DNA from: Tretioscincus oriximinensis
Taxonomy: Eukaryota > Chordata > Lepidosauria > Squamata > Gymnophthalmidae
Assembly: GCA_022410635.1 (NCBI GenBank)
Contig: JAJVDF010000045.1
Location: 154,398 to 218,397 of the forward strand
DNA: 64,000 nucleotides
Direction: 5' to 3'
The first letter of the stretch is position 1; each line of letters begins with the position of its first letter. Below the pieces are notes generated by a model that was given only the letters and a program-made list of their open reading frames with translations, ran no database searches and had not been told where the DNA came from. A program made the translations under genes and the position numbers. Positions 1 to 51,640 of this stretch are shown here, piece after piece.

Positions 1-213
1 GGCCAGACCGCCCCTGCTGGCCTTAACCAACCAAGAGGGGCAAGGATCAAGGGGACAGGTGGTAGGCCTCCCATCCATCAGCAGCTTGTCCACCTCCTCA
101 GGACCCAACAACCGAAACTGATCCCATACAACAGGACCAGACGTTGCACTGGACACCTCCCTTCGATCACTGCTCAACGTGGAGTCCAATTCCGTCCGAA
201 TCTGAGCGACTTG
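1..213 (-). mobile_element. L2-like LINE ORF2 fragment
   Basis: The minus strand is open throughout from 213 to 1 and reads like the start of a non-LTR reverse-transcriptase region: QVAQIRTELDS, later GPEEVDKLL and RPTTCPLDPCPSWLVK. The TTCPLDP..SWL motif is typical of the L2/CR1 group. GC-rich compared with its surroundings; the rest would lie before the window. Confidence 0.7.
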
Positions 214-3200
214 TTAACTAACTTATATAACAAGGCAGATGTTAGTAAAAAGGATGGACAAACAGAAGTTGATTTTGAATCACATGCAAATTGCGGCATT
301 ATTTTTGCATCCATATCCTGCTTAAGATTTGGGAAAACCTCAAAAGGAGTGGCAGAGCATATTATAGTTTGATGACATGGTTATATGAAATGTTGTAATG
401 GAGCTTGTGGAGCTTTACCCAATCTTGTCAGGTTATGGAAGGATGAGGGCTAATAGCATGTGAATGTCCAATAAGAGACCCATCCTCTTGTAGGAACTTA
501 GAAAAAGGAAGCACTAGAAACCTTCATATTCAATCTCGAATAATGAAGTTTGATCCAGGAAAAAAAAAGAATTAAACCCATTCTTCAGGATGAAAGGTAA
601 ACTGAAGAAGGTTTAGAAGTAAATGTGTGACCAGGGCCTTGGAATTCACATCCAAGTGTTAAGAAAACCATTTTTTTCTTTAGTCTTTACTGTGAGTATC
701 CAATAACCTCCCTGCATGCTTTCCTTGATAGCAAATTTTCTTAACTCAGTATTTTGACCTCTTTCTTCTCAGGTGCAGTTCTTATCAACAGGGTTTTTTC
801 TTTTTCTCTTTACTTCCTTTTCTGGAACTGATTCAGAGAATGTTCTTAATAAGTTTCCTACTTTCAGTTTCTTGTATTTTGCATCCAAACCAACTTTCAG
901 ATCTAACTACAAAACTTTCGACTAGTCCAACTGAAGTCTTCTTTATCCTCTTTTCTACTGTATATCCTTTATTTTAATATTTTTTTACATATACAAGAGT
1001 GCCTATCTTCAGTAACAGGATCAGTCAACACACAAACTGTAGTATAATTACTTATCAGTGACATTTTGGAGCTGAAAGAATATGGGTACTTGCAGTTTGT
1101 GATTAATAAAAGTGTGTTATGAGTGTCCATTATGTTGAGTCAGGAGTATGATAAATGCTATTGTAAGGGGGAAAATAATTTCACCTAATTTGAACAAGAT
1201 ACTTGAATTTAACAAATTCTGCTCCATCAAGTCACCCTCAGGCAGTAACCAAAAAGAATTTTGAGCTGTTATATATAAATGAATTCACAAGAGGGTTTTA
1301 CTAACTTGGCAAGTATTTCAATATTAAAAGGGGAAAAAAGAATATTACAATTTAAAAATTACAAATATGTCTGAGGAATTGATACATTAGTATATAAGGA
1401 TGAAGGATGTGCTATCTTATGCAAGAGTTGCAGTTCTACTATTTGTTCTATTTCTCTCATTTCTTTTATAGAAGTCCACAGTCTCATAGCAGTTAAGTTA
1501 GGGAATCTTAGGTAATGTACTAATTGTTTTTATCAAAACACCAGATTTTTCATTAGTTGGTGTATGTCAGAATAATTTTGGCTAGCTACCTTCCTCAGTG
1601 GGTACGTGTATATGTAAAAACTGAATTTTACTATGTTTATTCATAAGTCCCGTAGATTTTAGTGAGGTTTCTGTTATAAGATCTACCCCACTTTCTCATG
1701 ATTGAACATCATTAAGATATGATAAAACTTTCTTCTGGTACACATGGTTCAAGTCACACTTTTCTTTCCAAGGGAGAAGGCTTTAGAATATCCAATTTAT
1801 ACACAAATCATGTGTTTACTTGAAAATGAGTTTAGTAAAGTGAGACCAAATCTTCAGTGTATATNTGGACTTTGTCTCTGGTTTGAAACAAGGATGGCTA
1901 CCCTTTTTGGAATTTAGAGACATATTGGGAATGCAGAGTTGAGTCCAGTTTCTCCTTTTCCCAGCTTTGGGAGATTATGAGCAACAGGGAAGTCTTAAGA
2001 AATACTACTGTACATTGTTATCTTAATAACATATCCAATTTTAAGAATATGAAGTGATGGTATAGATTATTTATNTTGATTATTTATAAAATTACAAAGA
2101 TTAAGAAGCTATCCATATTCTTTTCTCATTTGAATTCCATTGCATTTTAAAAGCTGGTGTTTCCTGAAAGATCTATTTATCAGAATGAAATAAGTATTGT
2201 GGGCTTCCCTGTATTTAATATATTTTATCTATATAGACATCTGTGTGCTTGTGAAACAATTATATAACAAGAGGTAATTGTTGAACTAAAACTCTTGGTT
2301 TACAATGCAGAGAGGAGGAGCAAGGGAAACAGGATTCTGAAGTAAAGCAACAACACAGTAATCATAATTGTGTACACAGATTGAAGTTTCTCCCAGGGTT
2401 CGGACTTCCTTGAGCAGTGCTCTCATAGTAGCTGAAATTCAGAAAGGGGGATAACATTTCCTGCAGTATATAGTATTTTCCTAGGTGATTTTTCCTAGGT
2501 ATTTTTTATTATGTGATAGTTTCTTCTCTCTGTCAGCATGGTGCAGACCTGAGAAGGAAGAAAATAATCATGATCTGAGCTGCCTTTTATAGAATGGGAG
2601 TAATCTGGGTACTATTAGTAAGCTGATGCTATCTAATCCAAAATGTACTGATGATGTTCAAAGAAATTTTAACAGAAGATCAATACTTGATGAATCTCCA
2701 AAGCGAGCACATAAAACATCAAGCTAACCCTCTAGAAATGCTGCAGTACGGACTCTCCATCTTCTAATTCTTTGACATGTTTCACTAGGATGTTATTGTC
2801 ATTTCTGAGGTGTAACCCTGAACATGTATGGATTTTTTTTCCTTTGGATACAGTTGCATTCCTGTTGTTGGATTGTTTTGAAAGGTCAAGCCCAAGATCC
2901 CCCTTCCATTTTATTTCAGGACTAAACACTATTTGTGCGTATATTCTCAGTTGGTTTGCCAGTAATGACAGTGTCCATGTAATAAAAGATGCTAAAAGTG
3001 CAGTACCCACCAGGGGGCAAAAATGGTGCAGATCTGATTTAGCACAGGGGAAAAAAATAATGCTTTTCTCCCCTGGGTTGCAGGCAGTCACATTAAACTG
3101 GTGGCATGGTTTAAATTCTACACCACTACTTTAAAAAGCCTTGCTGGCTGTGTAGTCTATGCTTGCCACAACCCTTCTCTGGAACCTGTCCGGGGAAGGG

Positions 3201-3589
3201 GGGACTCAGGAGAAATATGGTAGAATGATTCCAAGCCCTCTCCAGCTGCTTGGAGCACGCAGTCAATGAGAGCTTTTTTAAAAGAGCTTCTTTTAAACCC
3301 TGCTTTTGCGCAAGTTTACCCTTTGCAAAAGCGGGTGGCTCTGGATAGAGCTTTCGTGGGCTTCTGGGAGGCCCATGGCACCCCCAAGCATCAACTAGTC
3401 CTGCTGACCATGGTAATCCTATTAATGTCCTTCTGTTGCTGCTACTGCTTTTGACAGTAGCAGTAGTGGGAAAATCAAAACTGAGAGCAGCAACCAAGGA
3501 GATCTCTGGGATCTCCATGAACGATGCTTGTAGGTTTCCTGGGACTCCAGAATATCCCCCTCCAGAGCCACCTCATTTTGCACAAGTAT
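214..3589. other. DENND5A intron 1, no recognised element
   Basis: A+T-rich non-coding sequence. Short open frames around 2732-3693 on both strands lack codon structure or family resemblance. Nothing else is recognised. Confidence 0.6.
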
Positions 3590-4263
3590 ACATTTGCACT
3601 GTTGTGTTTCCAGCCCTTTGCCAAAACTATGTGACCAGCAAAAATAGTTTTTCAACACATAACCAGTATCATTTTGTACATTTAAATAAGTAATTCTAAA
3701 CACAATTAGAAATTCTTTTGTTAAAGGAACATTGATACCCAGTATATTCTTAATTTCCAGCACTAATTTATTCCAAAAGTTCAGTACTTCTTGTCAGTCA
3801 TGCCACATATATATGAAGCTCCTGGATACTGGACACCCATCCCAACATAAGGGGGAAATAGCTCCCATACTGGAGAGTTGTACAGGTGTTCTATACCACC
3901 TTGTCAATATTTTCTGTTCCACTTCCCTAATCTTAATTGTACTTGATCATGTTAATCTCCCTTATTCAGGCCTCCCATTCTTCTTCCCACTTGGATTGAG
4001 GGGGCCCTGGTGGTTATATTTTATCTTGGACAGTAGGGTGAATACCACCCCTGTTAAACCTTTATCTCCCTCTCTCTTCTTTCTGTAATGGATTGAATTT
4101 CCTGCTTTTCTTGACTCTTATATAGCTTTAATTGGGGGTTATTTATAAATCTGCAAACCACCATTTCATCTAGCCAATTATGTACATTGAGAGTTAATTG
4201 CTGTATCTGATGTGATGTTAGTGGATTTCCCCTTATATCAAATAAATCTCTCAATTGCTTCAT
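3590..4263 (-). mobile_element. L1-like LINE ORF2 C-terminal remnant
   Basis: The minus strand reads, with frameshifts and stops, like the L1 ORF2 tail: a frame with RDLFDIRGNPLTSHQ, a later IQELHIYVA block, and LEIKNILGINVPLTKEFLI nearest the 3' end. Decayed. Confidence 0.5.
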
Positions 4264-4376
4264 GTCTTAACTGATTCAAAAATCAGCAAAATCTAATTGC
4301 CTTAATTGACACTACTTGGTATATTGAGTGAAAAAAATCTTTATAAATTGTTTCCAAATGCTTCAAGTTGAAAAGC

Positions 4377-4985
4377 AAGAACATAAGAGGAACCCTGCTG
4401 AGTCAGGCCAGAGCCCATCTAGTCCAACATTTTGTCTCATACAGAGACCCACCAATTGCACCTGGGCAGTCTGGGCAAAATCTTCACCTATTTTTGACTC
4501 CCTGTAAATGGTATTTCATGAGTACCGTCAGAGGCAATTTCAAAAGACACACCCTAGTAGCTATTTATACCCTTGATGTCCAGAAACTTATCTACCTCTG
4601 CCGTCTTAAATCTACCCAGGCCACTAGCTATCCCCACCTCTTCTGAAAGTAAATTCCACAGGCTGATGACCCTCTGGGTGAAAAGATAACTTCCTTTGTC
4701 TGTTCTCACTCTTCTGTCCATTAGTTTCAAGGAATGCCCCCTGGTCTTAGTGTTGTGTGATAGAGAAAATAATTGTTCTTATTTCACCTTATCTACCCCA
4801 TATATGATTTTATACATCTCAGTCAGATCACCTCTCAAATGCTATCTTTTGAGGCTGAAGAGTCCCAGACATTGCAACCTGACTTCATAAGGGAGGTGCT
4901 CCAGTCCTTTGATCATTCTTGTTGCCCTTTCTGCATTTTCTCTAATTTTATTTTGTGCAGCAGAGGGACATCAAGAACTTGAGGT
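4377..4985 (-). mobile_element. CR1-type LINE 3'-end copy
   Basis: Begins with aagaacataagagg, the reverse complement of the TTCTTATG-type CR1 3' terminus, and continues with the gtcaggccagagcccatctag block shared by copies at 11505, 15985, 21997, 30810, 41400 and 49228. Minus orientation, 5'-truncated. Confidence 0.7.
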
Positions 4986-7119
4986 TAGATTTCTGTGAAA
5001 TGCTTTGTATGTGCAGTTGCTCTAGTTTACTCAGCTTTGTGTCTCAGAATTAGTTTGTGGAGCTTGCTATGTTTTGGAATACCAAAGAGCTCTTTTGTTT
5101 CTTTGGAAACTGCGTATACGTGCCATGGTAGCTGATATTGCAGTGAAGAATAGAGTGGCTGATGTAAGTAAAAGCAGCTGTGATCTGCTAAAGCTCTTGG
5201 GGGTTTAAGCTGATATATTAGGCTACTTTAGGGCTGTCATTTGCTAATTTATGCACTTTTTACAAGCCTACATATTTAGCCTATCACTATATTTTTGCAA
5301 AAACTAACAATTTGCACAACAGTGTTATTTTATTCTATCTTCTTTCAGGAAGAACAAAGTCACGGAGTTAGTTCTCTCTTTCCTCTTTGAATCTCCCAGC
5401 AGCATTGTGAGATAGTGAAGAGGGTTTTTCATTCTGAATCACAGGAATTTGCTCANGCAAGATCTACCTGACGTCTTCATAATACCATAGGTTTGAGCCC
5501 TATTTCAGTGCTCCAAACATGCAAGATGCATAGGTATCTATATCCTGGGATACTCATTCTGTTGCAAGCCCTCATTAGGGATCTCATGAGACAGCAACAG
5601 ATATTTTCTGGGTGAAAGTTTGTTTCACTCCTGGTTTACTCTGTTTTTTATGAATTTTAATTGCTGTTTTTACTTTGTTTTAAAAGTTTTGTAAATTACT
5701 CTGGTTTTTTATAAAATGGAAACCTGTATAAAAATGTCTTAAATAAATTTATCTAACAACAAGCCAGTGTAAAAAGCACTGAAAACTCTTCTAACTGCTT
5801 TCCCTCCCTCCCAACTTTGTAAAAATACTCTTCTAGGTACNGTTGGTAAGAAGGGGGATAGAGTTGAGGAGACTATTGGTAGGAAAACATATGATATGAT
5901 GGTGTCTCAGAAAGACAGCATCAGAACCATATGTTTGAAAATGGCCAGTTAGTGATGATTATGTCTAACTCTAAAGTACTGCAGGCTTGTGTTTNCTATT
6001 CCTTTATGTTGGTCACTTTCTTTATGGAAAAACAGTATTTAGCTTTAAAAACAATATCTGAGCAGTGGCATGCTTTATAATATTTGTTTGATGCGCTAGT
6101 TAATATTTTATGAATTAAATATTTAATCAGTCTTTCATTCTAAAAGCTTCATGGTGAAATAATTTTGAAGTGCTGCTACACTGTTATAGTAGTGTCAAAG
6201 TTATTGGGAGGGTGGCTGCATCCAGACAGGATCAATAATCTACTTGCAAGTCAAATTTGTGTTGTATTTGCTTCACCAGGTTGTTAATCAGCCTACTGTT
6301 GAACTGCTATATAGGGTTATTGCGAAAAAGCCATGATGGGTAGATAGTTCTGATAAGGATCTGCGTGGATGAGAGGTGAACNAATCTGATATGGACAGCA
6401 AACTATCCAATAGCATTTTAGAGGAGGGCCCCTTGACAACCAACAAAGAAAATTGCTGCTGGGAAAGTGTCATAAGCACAGAATGATAGAACTCAGAATA
6501 CTGTATACTGTAAAGGTCTGAATGAGATACATTAAACTTAGTATCATATCAATAAATAGGATTATCAGGAAGTTCCAGAATAAACAAGTGCCATGTGGAT
6601 GCANCCTAAATAGAGTGTTCTATATTTTATTTACGGACTTCAGAATTTTTACCAACTTTCCCCAAAACCAAACAATCTAAGTTTTGGATTGTGTCATTAC
6701 TATGTTAAAATATTTTTTCTATCAAATTTTAAATGAGAGGAGTTTTTTGAACACTATATTGCTCTAGTCCTGTGACAACTTAATGTTTTTGTAATGTTAA
6801 TATTTTGGGGCATAAAAAGCACAATCTCTTTCATCACATAATTATGTATTAGAAAATAAATGAATTATTGAAATGATTTCCTGCGTGTTATAAACAAACT
6901 TTGAGTTTGTTTGAAGCATGTCATTTCAAGTAATCTCAGATATTGTTATAGCAGCTGCATTCTTCTTTTTTATGCATCAAATTTACGCTGGTGTCAGAAG
7001 TCATTCTTAACTTATTCAGAATTTGGGTTAAAATGAAACAAGTTCATTGTTATAACTTGGTTTTAAAATTCCCTGCAGTATAATTCTTGATTAAGACCAA
7101 CCTACCATGCATTGAAATC
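4986..7119. other. DENND5A intron 1, no recognised element
   Basis: A+T-rich unique-looking intron sequence. A 63-aa open frame near 6288-6479 on the minus strand contains an N and shows no family resemblance. Confidence 0.55.
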
Positions 7120-7350
7120 AGATCTAGTAATTAGAATATCAGACTTTTATCTGGAAGTCTCCTGGTTTGAGTCTGCACCCCCCCCCCCCAGGAAGCCAGC
7201 TGGGTATCCTTGAGCTAATAACAGTTCTTTGGAGCTCTCTCAGCCTCACCTACTGCACAAGGTGTCTGTTGTGAAGTGCTTATGTAAAACAATTTGATTC
7301 CCATTGGTTTGAGAAAAGCAGATTATAAAAACCATTTTTCTTCTCCTTTT
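7120..7350 (+). mobile_element. tRNA-headed SINE (Sauria-SINE-like), degraded head
   Basis: Contains the conserved block agccagctgggtatccttgagc ... ctctcagcctcacctactgc ... ggtgtctgttgtg and a tail near gattataaaaacc, also seen in the copy at 28790. A poly-C run (7181-7191) interrupts it. It ends about 350 bp before DENND5A exon 2. Confidence 0.7.
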
Positions 7351-7695
7351 GAATATTAGGGCCTGTTAACCTTGAAGGCTTTCATTAGATGTTCAAATTT
7401 GTACAAATCTCCAGTGTTTATTTACTCAAGTTTAAATAAATAATGCTGTAGCCTTGCTGTATCAAGCAGTTCTGTGTTCATCTTTTTGGAATTTGGTTTC
7501 ATTTCTGTGAATTTCTATGAATTTTCTAGAATTTGAAGAAATGTATCATTAGTATAAGCAGTTGAAAAATATGAAGCTAGAACTTTTTGAGTCCCCGTTA
7601 ATATTGAAGGAGTTGTTTAGAAACAGTCTTGTAGGTATTGCTAAGAGTTAAATTTATTAAATTATAATGCAGTATTCTTTTTATTTGTTATTTAG

Positions 7696-45646
<37,951 letters not shown>

Positions 45647-47270
45647 ATTGTCTCTCCTAGAAGCACTGTAACAAATAGCAACAAAACCCCTTATTAGTAT
45701 GCAAAGGTTCTCTCTGCTAGTACACTGCATCCAAACATCTATGTCACCCAGCTCATCTGGAAGGGAGCCCTAAAAGGAGTGTGAAAATGTGGATTAGGGT
45801 TGTGCATTCGTCAGTACTTACAAGGGAGAAGATACATTTAAATCACTTTTAGAATTTATGTGCCGATTTGCTTTTACACCCCTTCATGTGAAAGAGTTAG
45901 ATAATGGGTATTCAGCAGCTTATTTTAAAGCTGTGATATTTCTTTGCCATTGAAAGTGATGCAGTAAGAAGCCCTTGGCGTTCTTAAAACTTGCCTTCAG
46001 ACTGTATGTTGGAAAGTATAATCCACACATTCCATTTCTGCTAAGGGAATTACTCATAAGCAATTTAAAGTCTAATAATTTATATAGTAACATTATCATC
46101 ACTAGCATTTTCATGTTGGAACACTGCTTTGCTGCAAGAAAACAAAAAGATTAATTTTTTAATAGCCTCAAAGCACTGAATTCATTAGCAAATATTTTTC
46201 TTCTCCTTTTTTGTTGACAGTATTATTTTTAGCAGAATTTGAAAGTGTGAACCATGCAGATGTGCAAAGATCAGTGATATTTTTTCATATAGGTACGAAA
46301 TTGCACAGAAAAGATTATAAATGTGTTTTTAACTGGCACTTATTTATTTAACTTTTCATCATGTTGTAATGTCTTTGTCTAAGAAAAGAATACTATATAT
46401 TTAACAGGCTATATTACATGTCTTTTGTGTTTTTCAATTCAAGATGTAATACAAGTCCCAGAAGAAGTGTTTGCTAGAATATTCATCTCGGTGTGGACCT
46501 GCCTTTCATACCTCAAAAGTTAATATGTTACATCCTTCTGGTCCTAACATACTAAGGGATCAAATCCCTAAAATCATGTGTTCTGTTTGAGGGCTAACAG
46601 AGTAATCAAAGATGTAATGAAACACACAAAAATGTGTTTACTAAGGTTACAGTAGCAGTTTCACAATTGTACAACATCGTACAATATTGGCACAATTTTA
46701 TAACAGCGTAACAAGCACACATTCAGGTGGAACTTCCTTGGCTTAGGCATGAATGAGATCAGTATTACTGTGACTTACCTATGCTGTGACTCATCCTTAT
46801 GCCTTATCAAGGTTTAAGTCTTTTTCAATTCACAGACAGAACACATGAAACATTTTCTTTTAAAACACTAGACATATATGATCTAATTTTTGTATTTTGT
46901 CTAGGACTGGAATTTTGGGATGCTTGTAAACAGTGTGTAAAATGCTAGATTACCCTCATAATATTCAGATTTTTTGAGACTTTAAAATAGTAAAATTCCA
47001 AGTGGAACAATCTAGTGAATACCTAGAAGCAATTATTAGAATTCTCATCAAAAGCTCTTACTTGATACAGCTGTAACTGACTGAGATACACTGTCCAAGG
47101 CTTTCACTGTATTAGGAAGCCTTTGCTATATAAATGTTAACCTTTGGACATTAGGCTCTTCGACATTAAGAGCAAGGATAACAGAGTTTAAAGATAGCAT
47201 TATTCTTTGTTTCTTACATCTGTGGCCATTTTTATTCCAGTAATTTAAACATATAGCACATGTATTAAAT
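45647..47270 (+). other. DENND5A: Probable DENND5A 3'UTR (end not fixed)
   Basis: Non-coding, A+T-rich, with no repeat I recognise directly after the stop. No AATAAA hexamer was found here by eye; a variant ATTAAA sits at 47264-47269 and another at 48475-48480. The true poly(A) site cannot be decided from sequence alone. Confidence 0.35.
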
Positions 47271-48580
47271 TTTACTATTTTTACTTTCCTTGTGTCCATT
47301 TCATTCTTACTGTGAAAAACATTAACTACTGCTTATGAATCCTGCTACTGATTTGAATTTGAATTTGGATACGTCTTCTGAAATGTTTGGGGTTGTAAGT
47401 ACGGTGTTCATATTATCTAATCGTATGTACTTCATATTTCTCATTTGGGAGGGAAGTCATGATTATAAATAAGTGCAATTAGATTCTATCTTTTGAGATA
47501 GGATATAAAACAATTAATAGTAAAAGAAGGGAACTGAGGATATGATTAAAAATATAAAAAAGGAAAAAGCTCTGAACATTAGTATGATCTTGTAAAGTAA
47601 GACAATACTAGGATGTTCAGAGCTCAGGATTTCTTAAAATAATTCATAATTGAAAACCATTATTGCTTGTATATGATCCTTTACAAAAAGCAGCCTTTCT
47701 GCCTAAAATATTTATCCTGCACTTCAATACAAACTGTTCAAGATTGGTAGCAGCCCAGAAAAAGGAAACTTGACTCATGAGCACTAGAAACCCTGCAAAC
47801 TCAATCACAGTGCTCCAGCTAGGTGGCACTGTTAACCAGAAACTTCTGGGAATCCCATTAGTTTGAGACCTTGAAAATTTCAACATCTTGACACTTTTAA
47901 GAACATAAAATACAACTTACACATTTCTGTATTTTTGGGATAAAATATTAGCATTCTTTTTCAGTTGCATCATTGGAAACATTACTGCTTTGTTGCTGTC
48001 GACTTTTCCCTTGGCTCACACAAATTGTGCTTTAACTTGTAACTCGTGCTAACGAAAGCACAATTTCAATTGCCTTTATTATGTTCAGCTTTACCAATTA
48101 CTATCCTGATTTTTATCAGGTTATTGCTACTTATTTACCTTTCTTTAAAACCAGCAAATTTGGTTTTTTTTTCTTCTAACAAGATGTTTACCTATTGCCC
48201 ATTTCCATCAATATTATTAACTTTTCCATCCTTCTCTACTATGTGAATAGCCCTTCTGTTCTTGTCAATGTCTGTATGGCCTGGGTCTTAGGAAAGGAGA
48301 TCTGAATGCATGTAGTGTACTGCAAATACTCGTGTCTGTGACACACTGCTCATGTAAACAAATCAGAGTTGACACTTATTTTGGATAACAAGCCCAAACA
48401 AGCAGCCTTGGAGCCACTGAACTAATGAGTGATAAATATGCTTCCAATCGAAGATTACACATTTCTTAACTTATATTAAAGCAAACTTGGGAGAAAGAAG
48501 CTGTTACCAGAACGTTAACAGGGAACATTGTATCCTATTTTACTTTTGGTTTTTTAAAAATGCTTTGCACCTTTTGCAGG
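47271..48580. other. Intergenic, no recognised element
   Basis: A+T-rich, with short open frames at 47644-47886 (-) and 48046-48246 (+) that lack any recognisable domain. Confidence 0.5.
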
Positions 48581-48873
48581 CATGGATAGCTCAGTTGCTA
48601 AGAATCCGTCTCTCATCTGCGGAGATCAGGTTTCGAAGCCCTGTGTCGGACGTGGGGAGGGGCGAGCACTTTCCACTAGCCAACCCAGCTATTCGAAAGC
48701 ATGAATTGCAAGAAATTGCAACTGATTGCAAGTAGATACATGGGAACCACCACAGCCTGGTGGGGAAGATAGAATGTAAGTCTTTGAGCAAAAATACCCT
48801 TGTAAGCCACTTTGAGTTCCTTTGAAAGGTGAGAAAAGCGGGGTATAAGAACCCAGTTCTTCTTCGTCTTCTT
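48581..48873 (+). mobile_element. tRNA-headed SINE
   Basis: The head catggatagctcagttgcta ... aggtttcgaagcc has A-box and B-box-like spacing. The tail agccactttgagttcctttg ... gaaaagcggggtataagaacc with a TTCTTC-rich end is typical of squamate SINEs. Confidence 0.75.
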
Positions 48874-49227
48874 TTGGAGCAGTGAAATGACATGGCAAGG
48901 CATTACTGAAGTGCAAAGCTCTGGTTTGAAACCTTTGACTCAAATTGTTCTTTGATCTGAAAATGATATAAGTACATTCAAGGGAAATTAATATGTAACA
49001 TTTGACCATCAGCCTGACTAACTAGAAAAAACACTTTGTTTTTTATTAAAAAGATATAGAATGCTAATGAAAGGAAATACACTTATGATCTATGGGGAAC
49101 AATTTTAACTGACCTAAACAATATTAGTATCTTGCATTTTAAGAACAAAGAGATGGGTTTGCAATGGGTTTCTTCCTCACATATGTCAGGGATGGAAGGT
49201 TTGATTCTTGGTATATTTTTGTTGAAA

Positions 49228-49625
49228 AGAAACATAAGAACATCAGAAGAGCCATACTAGAGCCCATCTAGTCCAGCATTCTGTTTCATACAGAAGGCCA
49301 CCAGATGCACCTGGCCAGTCTGAACAAAGGGAAGCAAAATATGCACCTGTATGTGACTCAATGTAAATGATATTTCAGGAGAACTGCCTGTTGCTCCATC
49401 CCGGAGCCAACATCCAGACATCCGTCCTAGTACCCGTTTATACCCTTGGTGCCAGTAAACCTGTCTAGTTCTGTCTTGAAGCTATCCAAGTTTTTAGCTA
49501 CCACCACCTCTTCTAGAAGTAAATTCCACAGGTCAATGACCCTCTGGGTGAAAAAATACTTTCCTTTGTTCTCACTTTTGTACTCATCAGTTTCAAGGTC
49601 CTAGTGTTATGTGATAGAGAAAACA
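49228..49625 (-). mobile_element. CR1-type LINE 3'-end copy
   Basis: Begins aagaacatcagaagagccat and continues gcccatctagtccagcattc ... accctctgggtgaaaaaatac, the reverse complement of the 41400 copy. Confidence 0.8.
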
Positions 49626-49841
49626 TATTTTCTCTATTAAAGTAATAGGGAGTTGACCCACAATTCAGCAGCACACCCAACAACAGAATCAACTAATTGT
49701 AATGCAAATATTAAACACTGAAAAATCTTAAATATGAAAAATTACCAGATTATTTGGGAAATGGCTGTGTTCTAGGGACCTCACTAAACCTTTGGAATTC
49801 ATATTAGTATCACATTGCCTAGATACACCTATGTTTTAAAC

Positions 49842-50158
49842 CAGGGGTCCTCAAACTACGGCTCACATGTGGCCCGCCGAGGACATTCATCTGGCCCACA
49901 ACAGCACCAACTGCTTTCCTCCCTCCTTTCTTTCCTGAGCTCCCTCTCTCTTTTTCTTTTTTCCCTCCTCCCCCTCTTTCTCCTCTCTTCCTGGTTCCAG
50001 CCTCTTCAGCTTTGCCTAGGAGAGGAACATGGGATTAAGATAAGATATGTGCAGTGTTCATAGGAATTTGTTCGGTTATTTCAAAACTATAGTCTGGCCC
50101 TCCAACAGTTTGAGGGACAGTGAACTGCCCCCCTGTTTAAAAAGTTTGAGGACCCCTG
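49842..50158 (+). mobile_element. hAT-type non-autonomous DNA transposon, perfect 8-bp TSD
   Basis: 317 bp with 16-bp inverted ends CAGGGGTCCTCAAACT / AGTTTGAGGACCCCTG. Flanked by identical ttttaaac at 49834-49841 and 50159-50166. A CT-rich interior has no coding potential. Perfect ends and duplication suggest a younger insertion than the 10323 copy. Confidence 0.92.
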
Positions 50159-50549
50159 TTTTAAACTGTTTTCAATCTACATTTTGAGTAAAGTAACAGC
50201 ATACCAAAAAAGAAATCAGTCGTTTTCTTTCTACATTTAATTCAAAAGTGGATTATCTGGGTTAACCAAAGTGCGATGGAAGTTGCTTGACATTTTTCAC
50301 TCTAATGGTGAAGGAGGATTACCTTCTTGATGGCATCATGTGGGCATTCCTGTGAGAGCTGAGACCAGCCCTGCCCTGAAAACCTTTGTCCTTCAGTGAG
50401 AGGAAGAAGGGGGAGATTTAGGGAATTTATACAAGAACAAAAACTGTTGATTAATTAAAAGATTAGCAGCTTCACAATGTGTTTATAGAGATATTTTTCT
50501 TGTGTATTTCATCTGCCTGGCAACAATGGGAGCTATCATTTTCTTTCTT

Positions 50550-51640
50550 TTTTAAAAAGAATACCATTTTATTGTAATCAAATAGTAATACAGCATTTAC
50601 ATACAAAACTCGAGTAAAATTAAGTCTTAGGATGTCTTGAAAAATTTAACATCAAAATAAAAGGAAAACAACAAACAACTAGTCTAAACCTAGTGAGTAG
50701 TGTGGTTTTTGCATCCGACATAAACATATCAATCTTGTTACTTTACTGAAAACATTATGTAGAAAGGCAAACCATTCAGATAACAATTTTAGAAAAGGAC
50801 GAACGGAACCATGTATTGGGTTGAAGTGAACTATCAAGTTGAGCCTCTGTAAAAAAGAGTAACCATTTAACATAGAATTTGGTGCAGGATTCATTCGTGT
50901 TTCCTTCCATTCTTAATTTTTGCATAGTGAGAAAGTCATTGAGAACAGAAAATCATAACTGAGCCATCCACTTATCTTTGCTAGGTTGTGTTGCATCTTT
51001 CCAGAATTGGGCTATTGTAAATTTGGCAGCAGTAAGTATAGCTTTTATTAGTTGACAACTGTGCTTATCAAGTATGACAACAAGTGCTGGGGTGAGACAT
51101 ATTGCAGTCTGTAAAACACTACAAAGAACCTCTTGTATTAATTTCCAGAATGCTTGAATCTTGGGACAGCCCCACTACATATAGATATATGTGCCCTTTT
51201 TCTTGCAACCATGCCAACAGAAAGGTTTTAATTAGTTATTAATCCTGTGTAGTGATAAGGGTGTAAGGTACCACCTAAAAAGTATTTTAAAAGTACTGTG
51301 ATATGTGAGAAGTGTACAGTTGAGGTATTTTTATCCATTCAGACTCGTCTAAGGTGATTTTACATTCCTGCTCACAATATTGCTTCAGAGAGTTTGACAG
51401 GTATATTTAGCTCTGAAACAGTGTGAAATCTTGGATATTGTCCCTTTTCCCTGAGGGGAATCTAGATACAGTAAACCTTCAGAAAAGGCGAGGCTTCTGT
51501 TACATGGTTGAAGGTCAAGGGATTTTAAAAATTTGAAGGATGCTAGTTGTGCAATTTGAAGGCTACTAGTTGTGAAGGTGGTAGGTTTAAAAGCCGAGGA
51601 AAGTCTTGATAGTTGAAAAGTTTCATGTCTTTTTTCTTTA
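50550..51640 (-). mobile_element. L1-like LINE 3' part
   Basis: The minus strand gives broken frames like the L1 ORF2 end: IKAILTAAKFTIAQFWKDAT, then MAQLWFSVLNDFLTMQKL. The upstream part has cysteine-containing CHGCKKKGTY. Decayed. Confidence 0.6.

Noticed and set aside
48581..48660. Possible tRNA gene
   Set aside because: A- and B-box-like motifs are present, but the sequence does not fold as an intact tRNA and continues into a SINE body and tail.
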